Position numbers and translations under genes: made by a program. The notes under the pieces are model-generated. The model was not told where the DNA came from and searched no databases. It worked only from the letters and a program-made list of their open reading frames with translations. From contig DIAL01000018.1 of the NCBI GenBank assembly GCA_002414705.1, positions 149,598 through 156,588 of the forward strand: a DNA stretch of 6,991 nucleotides, written 5' to 3'. This DNA is from Flavobacteriaceae bacterium UBA5079 (GTDB taxonomy: Bacteria; Bacteroidota; Bacteroidia; Flavobacteriales; Flavobacteriaceae). This document shows positions 6,601-6,991 of this stretch, one piece after another; position 1 is the first letter of the stretch, and each line of letters opens with the position of its first letter.

Positions 6601-6808
6601 TAATGATGGGAGCATTTTAAGACCAGACCGTTTGGTAATTCTAAATCAGAATGAAGCTGTTATTATAGATTATAAATCAGGAAAAGAATTACCAAAACAC
6701 ACACAGCAATTAGAAAGCTACGCATCTATATTACAGGTTATGAATTTCAACGTAACCAAAAAAATACTTATTTATATAAATGATGGCATTGCTATAAAAG
6801 AATTTTAA
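3662..6808 (+). CDS. UvrD-family helicase with C-terminal RecB-type nuclease (AddA/RecB-like)
   Basis: The 1048-aa protein is an SF1 DNA helicase fused to a PD-(D/E)XK nuclease, as in AddA and RecB, which process double-strand breaks for recombination and degrade foreign linear DNA. Visible motifs: Walker A ASAGSGKT (12-19); motif Ia ITFTNKAAGEMKTRI (~45-59); Walker B FIDEFQDT with D393 E394; motif III LVGDAKQAIYRWR (423-435); motif IV SNFRS (464-468); motif V TVHKSKGLEFP (727-737); motif VI LYVALTRP (805-812). The nuclease residues are intact: His915 (GNLIHDIM), Asp989 (LRPDRLV) and Asp1003-Lys1005 (IIDYKSG), followed by QLESYASIL. It is slightly shorter than E. coli RecB or B. subtilis AddA (~1180-1230 aa). 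The usual partner, AddB or RecC, is not in the window. The ATG at 3662 lies 126 nt from the divergent sod start and has no Shine-Dalgarno. Motif completeness argues for a functional enzyme; the choice between AddA and RecB naming is open. Confidence 0.93.
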   Translation: MIATQPYLIYNASAGSGKTYTLVKAYLTILLKASSTVAFKNILAITFTNKAAGEMKTRIIEALKDFSSEEILTQSNSMFDDLCRDLEISPENLKTKSTLVLDAILHNYAAFDISTIDGFTHKIIRTFAHDLKLPLNFEVALDVETLLNESVDRLISKAGTDKRLTKTLVDFAIEKADDDKSWDVSRDFYAIAKLLVNENDKPFIEALQGKSVDDFKDLKNTLRQELEKTEQLSIDSATQVLGFIRDNGLIFENFTRASIPNYFKKVSEGNFSQDLETVKWPADLIEGNTIYPKSKTDAETASTIENIQPQLAQFFNTTKTAVLNFKLLKAIYRNLTPLSVLRAINTELQLIKEEQNVMLISEFNGLISQEIKNQPTPFIYERIGEKFKHYFIDEFQDTSELQWQNLTPLLDNAIASQPGSMMLVGDAKQAIYRWRGGKAEQFINLYNKTDNPFHLEPEIISLESNFRSFQEIIKFNNDFFNYLSETIFRHSDHSSLYKNAKQLVKKEESGYVQLEFLDLQDVDDKALAYSEEVYNTIKSCLKNGYTEADICVLVRKKKEGIAIANYLSEQGLNIMSSETLLLNSSQNVQFVNNILRLLLQPENQETKAEILIHIAHICQIKETHNFLKAHIHLDIKSLFKHLELLGFFIDYSALIQLAFYDLVETIIRQFKLVNHSDAFIQYYMDVVLEFSEKQLADIGSFLHYFDSKNEKLSIVTPEGYQAIQIMTVHKSKGLEFPVVIFPFADLDIYREVSPQEWFPINPETFNGFSHTLLNYSKAFENYGEAGKIIFDRHQAELELDNINILYVALTRPVEQLYIISKLDISSKGEINPKSYAGFLISYLQKLGKWESNQMVYQFGKQLKESETKSKDVSTIIRNSFISTPKETHNIKVITRSGSLWDTIQEKAIEKGNLIHDIMAEIITETDVDYVLQSFLENGTINKTQEPILKETVLQIINHPKLSSYYKDKNITVYNERDIISNDGSILRPDRLVILNQNEAVIIDYKSGKELPKHTQQLESYASILQVMNFNVTKKILIYINDGIAIKEF

Positions 6809-6813
6809 CTTTG
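6806..6813 (+). promoter_or_regulatory. Possible -7 box of kbl, overlapping the upstream stop codon
   Basis: TAACTTTG is a perfect match to TAnnTTTG; its first three bases are the TAA stop of the helicase-nuclease gene. It would start transcription near 6818, about 12 nt before the kbl ATG. A TTG lies 14 nt upstream (6789-6791), the same short spacing as at the sod box. A chance match is possible, and kbl could equally be read from upstream. Confidence 0.45.
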
Positions 6814-6830
6814 CAGAAATATTAAAGATT

Positions 6831-6991
6831 ATGTACGGAAAAATACAACAACATTTAGAAAACGAATTACAAGAAATAAAAGATAATGGTTTATATAAAA
6901 CCGAACGTGTCATTACATCAGCTCAAGGTGCTGAAATAACGTTAAACACTGGTGAAACCGTTTTAAATTTTTGTGCGAATAACTATTTAGG
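6831..6991 (+). CDS. kbl: Glycine C-acetyltransferase (2-amino-3-ketobutyrate CoA ligase), N-terminal part
   Basis: Only the first 53 codons are present; the gene runs off the window end. The protein is a PLP-dependent enzyme of the alpha-oxoamine synthase family that, with threonine dehydrogenase, converts threonine to glycine and acetyl-CoA in the cytoplasm. The N-terminus matches the E. coli Kbl pattern closely: GLYKTERVITSAQGAEI (20-36) against GLFKEERIITSAQQADI, and NFCANNYLG at 46-54. Other members of the family (KAS-type serine palmitoyltransferase, AONS) share the NYLG part, but the ERVITSAQ stretch points to Kbl. It starts 22 nt after the helicase-nuclease stop codon, so read-through transcription is possible. 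The PLP lysine and most of the catalytic domain lie beyond the window. Confidence 0.9.
   Translation, partial: MYGKIQQHLENELQEIKDNGLYKTERVITSAQGAEITLNTGETVLNFCANNYL

Noticed and set aside
6731..6913. Minus-strand open frame of 60 codons
   Set aside because: It overlaps the helicase-nuclease 3' end and the kbl start, both well supported; its residue content is that of AT-rich antisense DNA.

Overview
The window looks like chromosomal DNA of a flavobacterium (Bacteroidota, Flavobacteriaceae or a close relative). The DNA is AT-rich and start codons lack Shine-Dalgarno sequences. Boxes matching the Bacteroidota -7 consensus TAnnTTTG sit in front of sod and kbl. The proteins, especially the long PurF variant and its PfkB-type neighbour, resemble those I know from flavobacteria. 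The gene content is mostly housekeeping; the unusual part is the 577-nt gap between purF and sod.

Layout: (1) 2-379, the C-terminal part of a PfkB/ribokinase-family kinase, closed by a strong hairpin terminator at 383-411. (2) 451-2349, an amidophosphoribosyltransferase of the long form (632 aa), first committed step of purine synthesis. The true start is the ATG at 451; an in-frame ATG at 397 lies inside the preceding terminator. (3) 2350-2926, a gap with no protein gene. It holds two near-identical ~72-nt elements 318 nt apart. Each has a possible -7 box, a predicted 5' hairpin, a G-rich single-stranded linker and an intrinsic terminator, so they look like a tandem pair of small RNA genes. 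(4) 2927-3535, minus strand, a Mn-type superoxide dismutase with its own terminator and a perfect -7 box. (5) 3662-6808, a 1048-aa RecB/AddA-like helicase-nuclease, divergent from sod. (6) 6831 to the window end, the first 53 codons of glycine C-acetyltransferase (kbl), with a perfect -7 box overlapping the stop codon of the helicase gene.

The genes form no obvious single pathway. The kinase and purF share direction and may be functionally linked through ribose or nucleoside metabolism, but a terminator separates them. Superoxide dismutase and the recombination helicase-nuclease share a divergent intergenic region and both relate loosely to oxidative and DNA damage. The tandem small-RNA candidates are the part most worth following up; I cannot assign them to a named RNA family from the sequence alone.
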